64,000 nt of DNA from Alloscardovia macacae. GTDB taxonomy: Bacteria; Actinomycetota; Actinomycetes; Actinomycetales; Bifidobacteriaceae. The notes below the pieces were generated by a model that saw nothing but the letters and a program-made list of their open reading frames with translations, was not told where the DNA came from and did not search any database. The translations under genes were made by a program, and so were the position numbers. The DNA is taken from NCBI RefSeq assembly GCF_002259705.1, contig NZ_MWWT01000001.1, forward strand, positions 62,001 through 126,000. The letters run 5' to 3'. Positions 27,501 to 34,833 of this stretch are shown piece after piece (positions within the stretch are counted from its first letter, which is position 1; every line of letters begins with the position of its first letter).

Positions 27501-27571
27501 TAGAAGCTGAAGTCCTCGACGAGACTGAAGCCGACGCTCCTGCTGAAGCTGAAGCTCCGGCTGCTGAGTAA
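24554..27571 (+). CDS. Circularly permuted, membrane-anchored GH3 beta-glycosidase
   Basis: A 1005-aa glycoside hydrolase family 3 enzyme that removes terminal beta-linked sugars. The domain order is reversed: two N-terminal helices (about 18-38 and 53-74), then the GH3 C-type domain (AEKLATEIQNEGVTLLENND), a fibronectin-III-like domain near 430-530 (YPFGYGLSYTTFSQ), and only then the catalytic barrel (MNIHRSPYAGRNFEYFSEDP; nucleophile Asp873 in VLTDYFGG). A last helix at about 945-967 and an Ala/Glu-rich tail follow. Permuted GH3 enzymes are known from Ruminococcus and Butyrivibrio. AAGGAG precedes the ATG at 24554. Membrane topology is inferred. Confidence 0.88.
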   Translation: MLGINMDDVIALIESMRTQLIVIGVALCVAIVLTVAVNKFWLKSQGWRKLIHSWSWIAATVAIMVAVSMILFGPLNTTLNLMSGSGTLSAASKARAEKLATEIQNEGVTLLENNDSSLPLADGSAVNVFGWASSNPIYGGTGSGSMNTKYPTTSLIQGLQDAGLKTNEQLTKKYTDYRADRPIVGMVSQDWSLPEPTAASYTDAEMSQAKNFSKKAIVVIGRSGGEGADLPTDMSKVSTHPAGYVSKVQAFGGEETHDYVNNGDYNDFEAGQGYLTLSKTEQDLVKLVTSNFDDVTVIYNGANAMNLNWVNDYSQIKSVLWCPPAGQTGFASLGSILAGKVNPSGKTSDTFIRDFTKAAWYNNIGHWNYENMTDFNTDGGFFGKFTPSFVNYVEGIYVGYKFFETAAAEGALNYDEAVQYPFGYGLSYTTFSQTMSDPTVSDGKVSFDVTVTNTGSAEGKTAVEVFYNPPYTNGGIEKSTANLVAFEKTKSLKPGESETVKISFNESDMASYDTRGNGGYVLEAGDYQISINSDSHNRIESKTLNVASEVRYDGSNTHNGDKTAAVNHFADADGNGSVTYLSRANGFANLAQATAAPTNTELSSEYKQSFVNSSNVEKYLSDARSAEGDVKMPTTGAKNNIQLYQLYGKDYNDSMWDKLLDQLTYEQMAQLIGYAGYNNGAIPSIGKVRQSDVDGPAALNNNFTQQGSIGLPSSTTVASTWNKNLAKEFGKAIAQMGKDLQVTGWYAPAMNIHRSPYAGRNFEYFSEDPVLSGVMASSEIKEVQDAGMYAFMKHFALNDQEDYRLGMLHTWTNEQALREIYLKPFEMSVKDGGATAVMSAFNYVGNTWAGANNALLNDVLRKEWGFNGFVLTDYFGGYGYMDATESIYNGGNAMLATVKTTNEITDKSANTVAHMREAAHGILYAAVNTYVYANGAPKVEIALWQWIYYAAVAVITLLLLWAAWVSIRRFLKRHAAEKAAAEVEAEVLDETEADAPAEAEAPAAE

Positions 27572-27594
27572 GCTGCTCGCTAAGTAAAAGACTC

Positions 27595-27638
27595 GGGGTC
27601 TGGCATCCTTCCTCCGCTGTGGAGGGATGCCAGACCCC
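27595..27638 (+). terminator. Terminator of the permuted GH3 gene
   Basis: Perfect 14-bp arms GGGGTCTGGCATCC (27595-27608) and GGATGCCAGACCCC (27625-27638) are followed by CTTCTT. Confidence 0.88.
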
Positions 27639-27657
27639 CTTCTTATATGCGCGGAGA

Positions 27658-27878
27658 GCAGTTTAGGGCTAAAACCGACGCCCGCGTTTCTGCTGTTCTG
27701 CACTTTAGGGCCAATTCCGACGAGAGCTCTCCACACGGTCAGACGCCCGGGAGACGCAATGGCATAAATATGGGGTGCTGCCGTTCGCGGGACACAGCGC
27801 ACGGCGGCACCCGCGTCGGAATTAGCCCCAAACTGCCAGACCGCTCCAGAACACACGTCCGAATTAGCCCATAACTGC
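27658..27878. repeat. Four-copy 23-bp repeat, two direct and two inverted
   Basis: Copies at 27658-27680 and 27700-27722 (plus) and at 27814-27836 and 27856-27878 (minus) follow the consensus GCAGTTTRGGGCTAATTCC plus GACG. Each pair is spaced exactly 42 bp start to start, so the element is an extended imperfect inverted repeat centred near 27768. It lies in the gene-free 776-base gap between the two GH3 genes. It may be a small mobile element remnant or a set of regulator sites. Confidence 0.7.
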
Positions 27879-27953
27879 GCATTCGCCACACAATCATCAC
27901 ATACCCACCCGCGTCGCCAGCCCACTACCGCTCGAAACCCCTCCTCCGAGCAA

Positions 27954-28084
27954 GGAGTGAGCTTTTCGGGACGCTTCCTCGCTCCCGCCCCGTACGCGCA
28001 CGCGGAAAATTGGCAGAAAAAAGCCATTCTCGTACCCAGCCTAGCACGCAGCTCCACGCCTGAGCGTCCCGAAAAGCTCACTCC
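27954..28084. repeat. 22-bp perfect inverted repeat flanking 87 bp
   Basis: The left arm 27954-27975 (GGAGTGAGCTTTTCGGGACG plus CT) and the right arm 28063-28084 are exact reverse complements. The 87-bp interior has no recognisable gene and holds a GGAAAATTGGCAG stretch related to the recurrent 12-mer. It may be a miniature inverted-repeat element or a structured RNA. The rest of the gap (28085-28347) shows no clear gene. Confidence 0.65.
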
Positions 28085-28347
28085 TCTCGCCCGGAGCCCC
28101 CGCGTCGCCGCCAGCCCGCCCCGCCCACAGCAAAAATTGCCATTCATGAACGAAAACGTGCTATTCATGCACAAAGCCTACCGTCCCGCGCGCACAGCCC
28201 CTACACTAAAAATTAGAAACGTGACATCGTGTGCAAAGCGGCGTCCGTCACGCGACGTAAAACGCAGCGCAGAGCGCGACACAGACGCCCACAGAACGCA
28301 GCGTCCAGCGCCCCACACGACAGACCTCACAGAAAGCGGAGACAGCA

Positions 28348-30789
28348 GTGACACCAGCACAGGACATGACGCTCCTCGAGCGAGCATCGTTACTTTCCGG
28401 ACAGTCGGAGTGGGAAAGCCGCGCGCTCCCGCAGCACGACGTGCCAGCATTCGTCATGAGCGACGGCCCGAACGGTGTGCGCCGCCAGACGGGTGCGGGT
28501 GACCATCTGGGCCTCGGCGAATCGAAGCCAGCCACGTGCTTCCCTACGGCGGGCACGGTGGCGAACTCGTGGGATCCGGACGCTGCTCGCGTCGTGGGTC
28601 AGGCGCTCGGCGAGGAAGCGCGCGACCTCGGCGTGCAGGTGCTGCTCGGACCGGGCATTAACATGAAGCGTAACCCGCTGTGCGGACGTAATTTCGAGTA
28701 CTATTCGGAAGATCCTCTCGTGGCAGGACGCCTGGCTGCGGGGTTTATCGAGGGCATTCAGTCGAACGGTGTGGGCGCATGTCCGAAGCATTTCGCGGTG
28801 AACTCGCAGGAGTTGCGCCGTCAGGCTTCGAACTCCATCGTGGACGAGCGTACACTGCGCGAATACTACCTCACTGCCTTCGAGATAGCGGTGAAGGAAG
28901 CGAAGCCGTGGACCATTATGTCCTCGTATAACATGGTGAACGGTACGTATGCGCATGAGAGCGACCATCTCATTAAGGACATTTTGAAGGGGGAGTGGGG
29001 CTTTGATGGCCTCGTCATCTCGGACTGGGGTGGCTCGAATGACATCGTCGAATCGGCTCGCGTGGGTGCGGCGCTCGAGATGCCGGCTGCAGGCCTTGCG
29101 TCGGCGCGTCAGGTCGTCGAAGGCGTGCGTGCTGGACGCCTCACGGAGGCTGAGCTCACCGCGTCCGCGCAGGACGTGCTGAACGTGGTGGAGCGCACCC
29201 GCGGCACGCATCCGACCGGCGACGGCTTCCTCACCGACGCTCAGAAGGCTGAGCATCACGAGATCGCGCGTCAGATCGCGCAGAAGACCGCCGTTCTGCT
29301 GCAGAACACGGGGTCAATTCTTCCTCTCTCTCATCATTCTCGCCTCGTCGTGGTGGGCGATATGGCTGCTACCGCACGTTACCAGGGATCTGGTTCCTCG
29401 AAGGTAAACGCCTACCGTGTGGACCATCTTCTCGATGCTCTGCGTGCGAGCGAGGATGTAGAAGTCCTCGCTTACGAACAGGGCTACGACCGCCAGGGAG
29501 CATCGCGCCCAGACCTCGTGAGCGCGGCTGTGGCTACCGTGCGCGAGCAGAATCCAGACGTCGTGGTGGCCTGCATAGGCCTCGATGAGCGCTCCGAGTC
29601 CGAAGGTCTCGACCGCTCGCACATGCACATTCCACAGGCTCAGCTCGATATGCTTTCTGCTGTGGCAGAAGCGGGCAAGCCAGTGGTCGTCGTGCTCGTG
29701 GCAGGTTCGGCTGTGGAAGTGGACTTTGCTGACAGTGTGGATGCCATCCTGTACATAGGCCTGTCTGGTCAGGCAGGGGCACTGGCCACTGTGGACGTGC
29801 TCACCGGTGCGGTGAATCCGTCCGGACACTTGGCCGAGTCCTGGCCAGTGCGCTACGAAGACGTGCCAAGTGCGGGTAACTTCCCTGTGGAAGAGCGCGA
29901 CTCCGTCTACCGAGAAGGTCCTTTCGTGGGCTACCGCTACTACAGCACGCAGAGCATTCCTGTGCGCTACCCATTCGGCTATGGTCTGAGCTACTCCACC
30001 TTTGAGTACTCGGCTCTCAGCGTGGATGACAAGGGCGTGAGCTTCACGGTGACGAATACCTCGTCCGTGGCTGGCACAGACGTGGCTCAGCTCTACGTCC
30101 ATCCAGTGCATTCGGGAGTGCTGCGCCCAGCACGTGAGCTGAAGGGCTTTACGCGTGTGGAGCTTGAGGCTGGTGAGTCGAAGCAGGTGCGCATCGACTT
30201 CGACGAGTACACGTACCGTCACTTCGACCTCGCCTCGAACTCGTGGCAAGTAGAGTCTGGCGCCTGGGAGCTCTTCGTGGGGAACAGTGTGGAAAATACC
30301 CCACTGTCTGCCACGCACGTCGTGCAGGGCACCATGGAGCCAGCTGCCGAGAAGAACGACGTTCTCGGCCACTACTGGACGGGTGACGTGCGTCACGTGA
30401 CGGACACTGAGTTCGAGGCACTGTACGCGGGGACGCCACACCGCACGCTCGAAACCACGCCAGGAGTCTTCGTGGCAAACGATGCCATCTCGTCCTGGAC
30501 CTCGTCTCGCTCGTGGGTGGCTCGTACCATAGCCTCCACGCTCATCAAGCAGAGTGATAAGGCATTAGAAAAGACGGGTGCACCAGACCTGAACACCCTC
30601 TTCGTTCTGAATATGCCTCCACGTGCTATGGCGAAGATGACTGCCGGTGCTGTGAGCCCACAGATGGTGGACGGCATCGTGGACATAGCAAACAAGCACT
30701 TCTGGCGTGGGGTCACCCACGTCATCGCGGAATACTTCCGTAACGCGAAGGATAACAAGCAGACCTTAAAGGAGATATCGCATGAGTAA
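28348..30789 (+). CDS. GH3 beta-glucosidase (canonical order)
   Basis: An 813-aa GH3 enzyme in the usual order. The barrel contains MSDGPNGVRRQ, NPLCGRNFEYYSEDPLVAGR, KHFAVNSQE and the nucleophile Asp226 in VISDWGG. The C-terminal domain (AVLLQNTGSILPLS), then a fibronectin-III-like domain (RYPFGYGLSYSTFEY), follow. No signal peptide, so it probably works in the cytosol on imported glycosides. GTG at 28348 is used, with GGAGA upstream. A C-terminal extension of about 110 residues is unassigned. A 12-mer copy is at 29313-29324. The stop overlaps the next gene by 8 bases. Confidence 0.92.
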   Translation: MTPAQDMTLLERASLLSGQSEWESRALPQHDVPAFVMSDGPNGVRRQTGAGDHLGLGESKPATCFPTAGTVANSWDPDAARVVGQALGEEARDLGVQVLLGPGINMKRNPLCGRNFEYYSEDPLVAGRLAAGFIEGIQSNGVGACPKHFAVNSQELRRQASNSIVDERTLREYYLTAFEIAVKEAKPWTIMSSYNMVNGTYAHESDHLIKDILKGEWGFDGLVISDWGGSNDIVESARVGAALEMPAAGLASARQVVEGVRAGRLTEAELTASAQDVLNVVERTRGTHPTGDGFLTDAQKAEHHEIARQIAQKTAVLLQNTGSILPLSHHSRLVVVGDMAATARYQGSGSSKVNAYRVDHLLDALRASEDVEVLAYEQGYDRQGASRPDLVSAAVATVREQNPDVVVACIGLDERSESEGLDRSHMHIPQAQLDMLSAVAEAGKPVVVVLVAGSAVEVDFADSVDAILYIGLSGQAGALATVDVLTGAVNPSGHLAESWPVRYEDVPSAGNFPVEERDSVYREGPFVGYRYYSTQSIPVRYPFGYGLSYSTFEYSALSVDDKGVSFTVTNTSSVAGTDVAQLYVHPVHSGVLRPARELKGFTRVELEAGESKQVRIDFDEYTYRHFDLASNSWQVESGAWELFVGNSVENTPLSATHVVQGTMEPAAEKNDVLGHYWTGDVRHVTDTEFEALYAGTPHRTLETTPGVFVANDAISSWTSSRSWVARTIASTLIKQSDKALEKTGAPDLNTLFVLNMPPRAMAKMTAGAVSPQMVDGIVDIANKHFWRGVTHVIAEYFRNAKDNKQTLKEISHE

Positions 30790-31399
30790 CACCGCCGCTA
30801 CGAGCGCGACCGCATCCGAAGCGACCGCATCCGAGCAGTTAGGCGCCGAAACCGCACAGAAGGCAGAGAAGACAGAGAAGGCACAGAAGGCAGAGAAGGA
30901 AAAGTCCGCCTTCCAGAGCTGGATAGCTGAACATCCAGACCTGTGGGAGTTCATCCTCTTTAACATTCTCTCGAATGTGTCCACAGCCTCGCGCTTCGCC
31001 GTCCTGTGGTCGCTGACTCCCCTGTTCGTGAACGTGCTGCACATGACCACGCCATTCCACTTCGCGTTCTATAACTATGACGCGGCAGCTGGCGGCCTGG
31101 GCGTCTTCCTGGCTACCATTCTCGCGGAAATCGTGGCTCAGGTGGTGAACTTCTTCGTCCAGATGAAGTGGGTCTTTAAGTCCGACTCGAACTTTAAGGA
31201 TGCAGCCTGGAAGTACGTGGTACTGTCCATTCTGCTCATCATCGTCTCCGGTTTCGCACCGAGCTACATCACCGCATGGGCGAATGGCGCTGGATTTGGC
31301 GGCATAGCGAGCACTCTGACCGCTGTGTTTAACACGATGCTGGCCGTGGTGGTCTCGTATCCGCTGCTGAAGTTCTGGATCATGCCGAAGACGAAGTAA
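30782..31399 (+). CDS. GtrA-like membrane protein (first copy)
   Basis: A 205-aa GtrA/DPMS-associated family protein: an Ala/Glu/Lys-rich cytosolic N-terminus of about 45 residues, then LWEFILFNILSNVSTASRF and four helices with FVQMKWVFKS between. GtrA proteins are thought to move polyprenyl-phosphate-linked sugars across the membrane for glycosylation. The start lies inside the last codons of the GH3 gene, so the two are co-translated. It is about two-thirds identical by eye to the gene at 31510 in the membrane part, pointing to a tandem duplication. Confidence 0.85.
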   Translation: MSNTAATSATASEATASEQLGAETAQKAEKTEKAQKAEKEKSAFQSWIAEHPDLWEFILFNILSNVSTASRFAVLWSLTPLFVNVLHMTTPFHFAFYNYDAAAGGLGVFLATILAEIVAQVVNFFVQMKWVFKSDSNFKDAAWKYVVLSILLIIVSGFAPSYITAWANGAGFGGIASTLTAVFNTMLAVVVSYPLLKFWIMPKTK

Positions 31400-31446
31400 G
31401 GGCCCGCGCCCTTACGGAGCCTGTAAACGCTCAGCTGTATAATGAG

Positions 31447-31481
31447 AGTCTGTCTCGTGCGCGTCGCGAGGCAGACTTTTA
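31447..31481 (+). terminator. Hairpin with T tract between the GtrA copies
   Basis: Arms AGTCTGTCTCG (31447-31457) and CGAGGCAGACT (31467-31477) form an 11-bp stem with one wobble, then TTTTAT. A TATAAT hexamer (31438-31443) sits immediately upstream, so the hairpin could be the leader of a transcript for the second copy, or a terminator for the first. Confidence 0.65.
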
Positions 31482-31509
31482 TCATGGAGGACACACGACG
31501 GGAGACGAC

Positions 31510-32016
31510 ATGAGCACGACGTCCGGCTTTACGAAGTGGAAAGAAGAGCATCCAGATTTGTGGGAGTTCATTAAATTTAATGGCCTGTCCCAGATCTCCA
31601 CGGTCGTGCGCTTCGTCCTGCTGTGGATCCTCACTCCGCTCTTCGTCAGCGGCCTGGGCCTGACCGAACCGTTCCACTTCGCGTTCTATAACTATGACAC
31701 GGCGGCCGGCGGCGTGGGCATCTTCCTGGCTACCATCATCACGGAAGTCATCGCGCAGACGGTAAACTTTTTCGTGCAGATGAAGTGGGTGTTCGTCTCG
31801 GACGCGAGTTTCGCGCAGGCTGCCTGGAAGTACGTTCTGCTTTCGCTGCTCATCATCGTCATCTCCGGTTTCGCGCCGAGCTACATCAGCGCCTGGGCCA
31901 ATTCTATAGGATGGGGCGCTGCAAGCAGCACACTATCCGCCGTGTTTAACACCATCGCAGCGACCATAGTGGCGTACCCACTTCTCAAGTTCTGGATAGC
32001 ACCGAAAAGCAAGTAG
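31510..32016 (+). CDS. GtrA-like membrane protein (second copy)
   Basis: A 168-aa paralogue of the preceding protein without its charged N-terminal extension. It shares EEHPDLWEFIKFNGLSQIST, PFHFAFYNYDTAAGGVGIFL, FVQMKWVFVSD and the C-terminal YPLLKFWI-PKSK. Four transmembrane helices. It is followed after 6 bases by a glycosyltransferase, the usual partner of GtrA proteins in making or flipping a lipid-linked sugar. Confidence 0.87.
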   Translation: MSTTSGFTKWKEEHPDLWEFIKFNGLSQISTVVRFVLLWILTPLFVSGLGLTEPFHFAFYNYDTAAGGVGIFLATIITEVIAQTVNFFVQMKWVFVSDASFAQAAWKYVLLSLLIIVISGFAPSYISAWANSIGWGAASSTLSAVFNTIAATIVAYPLLKFWIAPKSK

Positions 32017-32022
32017 AGATAT

Positions 32023-33057
32023 ATGACTGATAAGACTATAACCTTCGTCGTTCCTTCCTATAATGTGGAAGATTACCTCGCGCGCTGCGTGGATTCGCTC
32101 GTGGATACGGCAGATACGCGGGATGTAGAAATTGTCATAGTAAATGACGGCTCGCACGACCGCACAGCCGAGATAGCCGACGCGTATGCCGAGCGCTACC
32201 CAGACGTAGTCCGCGTCATCCACCAGGAAAACGCGGGACACGGCGGCGCGTGTAATGCCGGCATAGCAGCGGCGCGCGGGCAGTACCTGAAGATAGTGGA
32301 CGCGGACGACTGGGTGGATAAAGCCGCGTACGTCACGTACCTCACGTTCCTGCGCGCGCAGGCCGCGTCGGACCAGCCGGTGGACCTCCTCGTGAGTAAC
32401 TACACCTACGAAAACGTGGAAAAGCACCACACGAGCACCATCCGCTACGCGAACGTCTTCGAAGCGGGCAAGCGCCTCACGTGGGACGACGTGAAACCGT
32501 TCCATATCCAGCAGTATCTGCTCATGCACACGCTTACGTACCGTACGGCCGTGCTGCGCGACAGCGGGCTGAAGCTGCCGGAGCACACCTTCTACGTGGA
32601 CTTCATCTTCTCCTTCCAGCCACTGCCATGGGTGAAGACGCTCACATACCTGAACATCGACTTTTACCGCTATTTCATAGGCCGCGAAGGCCAGAGCGTG
32701 CAGAAGGACATCATGATCAAGCGCGTCGATCAGCTCATACGCGTGAATGACGTGATGGTAAAGGCTATGCCGGGCGCAGACGCGGTGCCGGCGGGCCTCT
32801 ACCGCTACATGCTGCACTACCTCGCTTCGGAATTCATCGTGACCAGCGTCTTCCTCATTCTGTCGAATGATAAGCAGCGCTGGGCGCAGAAGGACGAGCT
32901 GTGGGAGCGGCTGCGCGCGCAGGATGAGCGCGTGTATGCGGATATGCGCCGCTATGAGGGGCTGACTCGACTGGCTGGTAGCCGGGGGGCGCTCGGGCGT
33001 GCGCTGGTGAAGACGGGATATACGCTGTCGAATCTGGCTGTCGGGTTTAATAGCTAG
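32023..33057 (+). CDS. Family 2 glycosyltransferase
   Basis: A 344-aa GT2 enzyme: TFVVPSYNVEDYLARCVDSL, then EIVIVNDGSHDRTAEIA, the QENAGHGGACNAGIAAARG segment and the metal-binding DADDW motif near residue 99. It transfers a sugar from a nucleotide donor to an acceptor such as a wall or membrane glycan; the product is unknown. It has no obvious membrane helices. It forms a unit with the GtrA-like genes. Confidence 0.9.
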   Translation: MTDKTITFVVPSYNVEDYLARCVDSLVDTADTRDVEIVIVNDGSHDRTAEIADAYAERYPDVVRVIHQENAGHGGACNAGIAAARGQYLKIVDADDWVDKAAYVTYLTFLRAQAASDQPVDLLVSNYTYENVEKHHTSTIRYANVFEAGKRLTWDDVKPFHIQQYLLMHTLTYRTAVLRDSGLKLPEHTFYVDFIFSFQPLPWVKTLTYLNIDFYRYFIGREGQSVQKDIMIKRVDQLIRVNDVMVKAMPGADAVPAGLYRYMLHYLASEFIVTSVFLILSNDKQRWAQKDELWERLRAQDERVYADMRRYEGLTRLAGSRGALGRALVKTGYTLSNLAVGFNS

Positions 33058-33145
33058 AGGCGGGGCTGCTGGGGGCTGGACGTTTTGGCTCAGTGGTCCG
33101 ACTGAGCCTAGCACAGCGTCCCTTCGTCACGTGTATGGTGTCTGA

Positions 33146-33223
33146 AAAAACTTGCGCTCAAGATTTAGCTATTTTTCACGCTCTGCGCCGTCTATAATGG
33201 CTAAATCTTGAGCGCAAGTTTTT
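33146..33223. terminator. 24-bp perfect palindromic stem-loop
   Basis: Arms 33146-33169 and 33200-33223 are exact complements (AAAAACTTGCGCTCAAGATT... and its reverse), with a 30-base loop holding a TATAAT (33193-33198). A and T runs at the ends allow termination in both directions, between the GT2 operon and the minus-strand island. The stem is much longer than normal terminators here. A smaller hairpin GGCTCAGT/ACTGAGCC is at 33087-33108. Confidence 0.75.
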
Positions 33224-33252
33224 GTATGGAGTCTTCGTCTGAGAATAGGAGA

Positions 33253-33603
33253 CTAATCTGCCATTTCTTTTAAAGACTCTTCCCAGAGCTGCGCAGTGGC
33301 TACGCTATCAAAAGCGCTGACGAGATTACCATCTACCCAAGAATATTCACTATTCTGGGTATCAAGGTAAGCGCGAACGAATGCCCGTGCTTCCTCTGGT
33401 GTGGCTCCTTGGTCTCCGAAATGTCTAGAGTAGGCATGTGAAAAATCCTCGTAGAGTGCAGGGTCAGCGGAACCTTCATCTTGCCAAAGAAATGGGTTAG
33501 CTTCTGATAAAAATAATCGTAGTCGTTCTGTGCTCTTGTGCTCGAAAGCAGCATCGAGAGCGTAGAACATAGATAGAAATGTGTGATAGCTGTGTACTCT
33601 CAT
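33253..33603 (-). CDS. Putative immunity protein (116 aa)
   Basis: A 116-aa acidic protein starting MRVHSYHTFLSMFYALDAAF, with NPFLWQDEGSADPALYEDF and SYVDG-like C-terminal parts. The family is not recognised. Its ATG lies one base after the stop of the toxin-like gene (TAG-T-ATG) behind AGAAAGAAG, which is the tight coupling expected of toxin and immunity genes. The net charge is negative, opposite to the basic upstream protein. The role is inferred from context; an in-frame upstream ATG at 33642 would overlap the neighbour and is rejected. Confidence 0.6.
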   Translation of the reverse strand: MRVHSYHTFLSMFYALDAAFEHKSTERLRLFLSEANPFLWQDEGSADPALYEDFSHAYSRHFGDQGATPEEARAFVRAYLDTQNSEYSWVDGNLVSAFDSVATAQLWEESLKEMAD

Positions 33604-33604
33604 A

Positions 33605-33970
33605 CTAGTTCTTCTTTCTAAAAACATTGCGTGGATTACCATGAGGATTCCGATTTAAGCCTGTTTCTTTATCCCAAACTCTGGGAGTCACATTACTTCC
33701 TCCCTCCTGGATGGTTCCGTTGAGAGCTGAAACCCATGTTTGAGTGCCATCTTGTTCTGTACGCGCATACCATTCGATACCTAGTTTATCTTTGCCTAGA
33801 TAGTATGTTTCATCATTTGCGAGTTCCATCAATTTTTGTCGGTTTCGAGGAGTATCCACGAGGTGACCTTTTCGACTACCGAATATATGTCTTAACTGTG
33901 CTTCTCCAGATGGCAGTATATTTCCGCGAGACTTATTAAATCCTCCTATTCCATGTCCTTTCTCACACAT
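33605..33970 (-). CDS. Putative nuclease-type toxin domain protein (121 aa)
   Basis: A 121-aa basic protein: MCEKGHGIGGFNKSRGNILP, then EAQLRHIFGSRKGHLVDTP, ANDETYYLGKDKLGIEWYA, and a WVSALNGTIQEGGSN-TP...ETGLNRNPHG end. The His near the start, the GTDK-like YLGKDK and the Trp/Tyr-rich strands resemble small C-terminal toxin domains of polymorphic toxins and phage MuF proteins (BECR-like folds); this is recalled family resemblance, not a search result. The ATG overlaps the DUF4417 stop by 8 bases. No secretion signal or carrier domain is present. Confidence 0.55.
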   Translation of the reverse strand: MCEKGHGIGGFNKSRGNILPSGEAQLRHIFGSRKGHLVDTPRNRQKLMELANDETYYLGKDKLGIEWYARTEQDGTQTWVSALNGTIQEGGSNVTPRVWDKETGLNRNPHGNPRNVFRKKN

Positions 33971-34670
33971 TGGTGTCACCTCTATAATAGCGTTCTGTAG
34001 TGCCGCTGAAGAAGTGTAAAGGAATATTATTTTTTTTGGCATAATCAAAAACTCCATAAGAGTCTTTGCCAACTACTACTAGCCCTGTAGGATGTAATTC
34101 GTGAATAGCTCGGATTAATCCTCCTAAGAAACGATTGCGGTCTTGACAATTTTTTACACACCCTATCTCGCCTATAGCGATAATGCTATTGCGAGGAGCT
34201 CCTGTAAGAAAATAGTCTGAGCCAGTTGCAGGGCACCGTACGTTACACAGGACATGAAAACCAAGAGTCTGCAGCCATGCTCCCGTAAGCTGATTGCGAT
34301 AGACATTCCATCTGCGGATAGGATCAGGAAGATCTGTCCCAGTACTATAATCTGTGGCAATGAATCCAGAAAATTTACTCAGACGTGGTAGGTATCTCCA
34401 TGGAGAATTCCAGAAACGCTCAATTTGATCGTCATTCTCGAAAAAATGAATGTAGTTACTATAATCTAGTGATTTAGTAGACATCGCTTCTGAAAAAGAA
34501 ATTATTCCCGTTGGAATAGAATTTTCAGAATGCATAATAGGCATATTGAATACTGGGTCGAAAGCTACGCCTTTGGTCATATATGTATGGAATATGTCAC
34601 GTGATGATCCTCGTTTGACTCTATGCTCTGGGAGAGGAAAATCCAATGAGTTTTGATAAAAAGTTTTCAT
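33963..34670 (-). CDS. DUF4417 family protein
   Basis: A 235-aa protein of the DUF4417 family, known mainly from phages and mobile elements. Landmarks are SKFSGFIATDYS, WNVYRNQLTGAWLQTLGFHV, NVRCPATGSDYFL, NSIIAIGEIGCVKNCQDRN and PTGLVVVGKDSYGVFDYAK. The function is unknown. It leads a three-gene minus-strand unit with the toxin-like and immunity-like genes. Its 3' end runs in another frame through the start of the toxin gene, so the pair could derive from one DUF4417-toxin fusion. Base composition is AT-richer than the surrounding chromosome. Confidence 0.8.
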   Translation of the reverse strand: MKTFYQNSLDFPLPEHRVKRGSSRDIFHTYMTKGVAFDPVFNMPIMHSENSIPTGIISFSEAMSTKSLDYSNYIHFFENDDQIERFWNSPWRYLPRLSKFSGFIATDYSTGTDLPDPIRRWNVYRNQLTGAWLQTLGFHVLCNVRCPATGSDYFLTGAPRNSIIAIGEIGCVKNCQDRNRFLGGLIRAIHELHPTGLVVVGKDSYGVFDYAKKNNIPLHFFSGTTERYYRGDTNV

Positions 34671-34806
34671 TTTTAAATTCCTGTTCCGTTGCTATGCAAC
34701 ATTAAAAGACAATACGGTAATTTGGAATTCGCTGAAAACTTATGGTATATGCTGAACTTAGCGTATACTTATAGAGTGTACGGTTTCCAACGAATTCCGA
34801 CTATTG

Positions 34807-34832
34807 GTCGCACCTGTTGCAGCAGGTGCGAC
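34807..34832. promoter_or_regulatory. Hairpin between ImmA/IrrE gene and DUF4417 gene
   Basis: Perfect 10-bp arms GTCGCACCTG (34807-34816) and CAGGTGCGAC (34823-34832) lie directly after the protease gene's stop (34834). No T run follows on the minus strand, so it could be a weak terminator or an operator. A short GTTGCATAGCAAC hairpin lies at 34694-34706, ahead of the DUF4417 start. Confidence 0.55.
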
Positions 34833-34833
34833 T

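Noticed and set aside
27658-27878. Possible CRISPR array
   Set aside because: Only four imperfect copies exist, two of them inverted, and there are no cas genes nearby.
24389-28174. A 1261-codon open frame on the minus strand
   Set aside because: It is the antisense of the permuted GH3 gene; its composition (His/Arg/Val-rich) and lack of any domain show it is a by-product of codon bias.
33605-34072. Longer 155-aa form of the toxin-like protein
   Set aside because: The added N-terminus lies inside the DUF4417 gene in another frame; ATG 33970 has a ribosome site (AGAGGTG) and a normal 8-base overlap.
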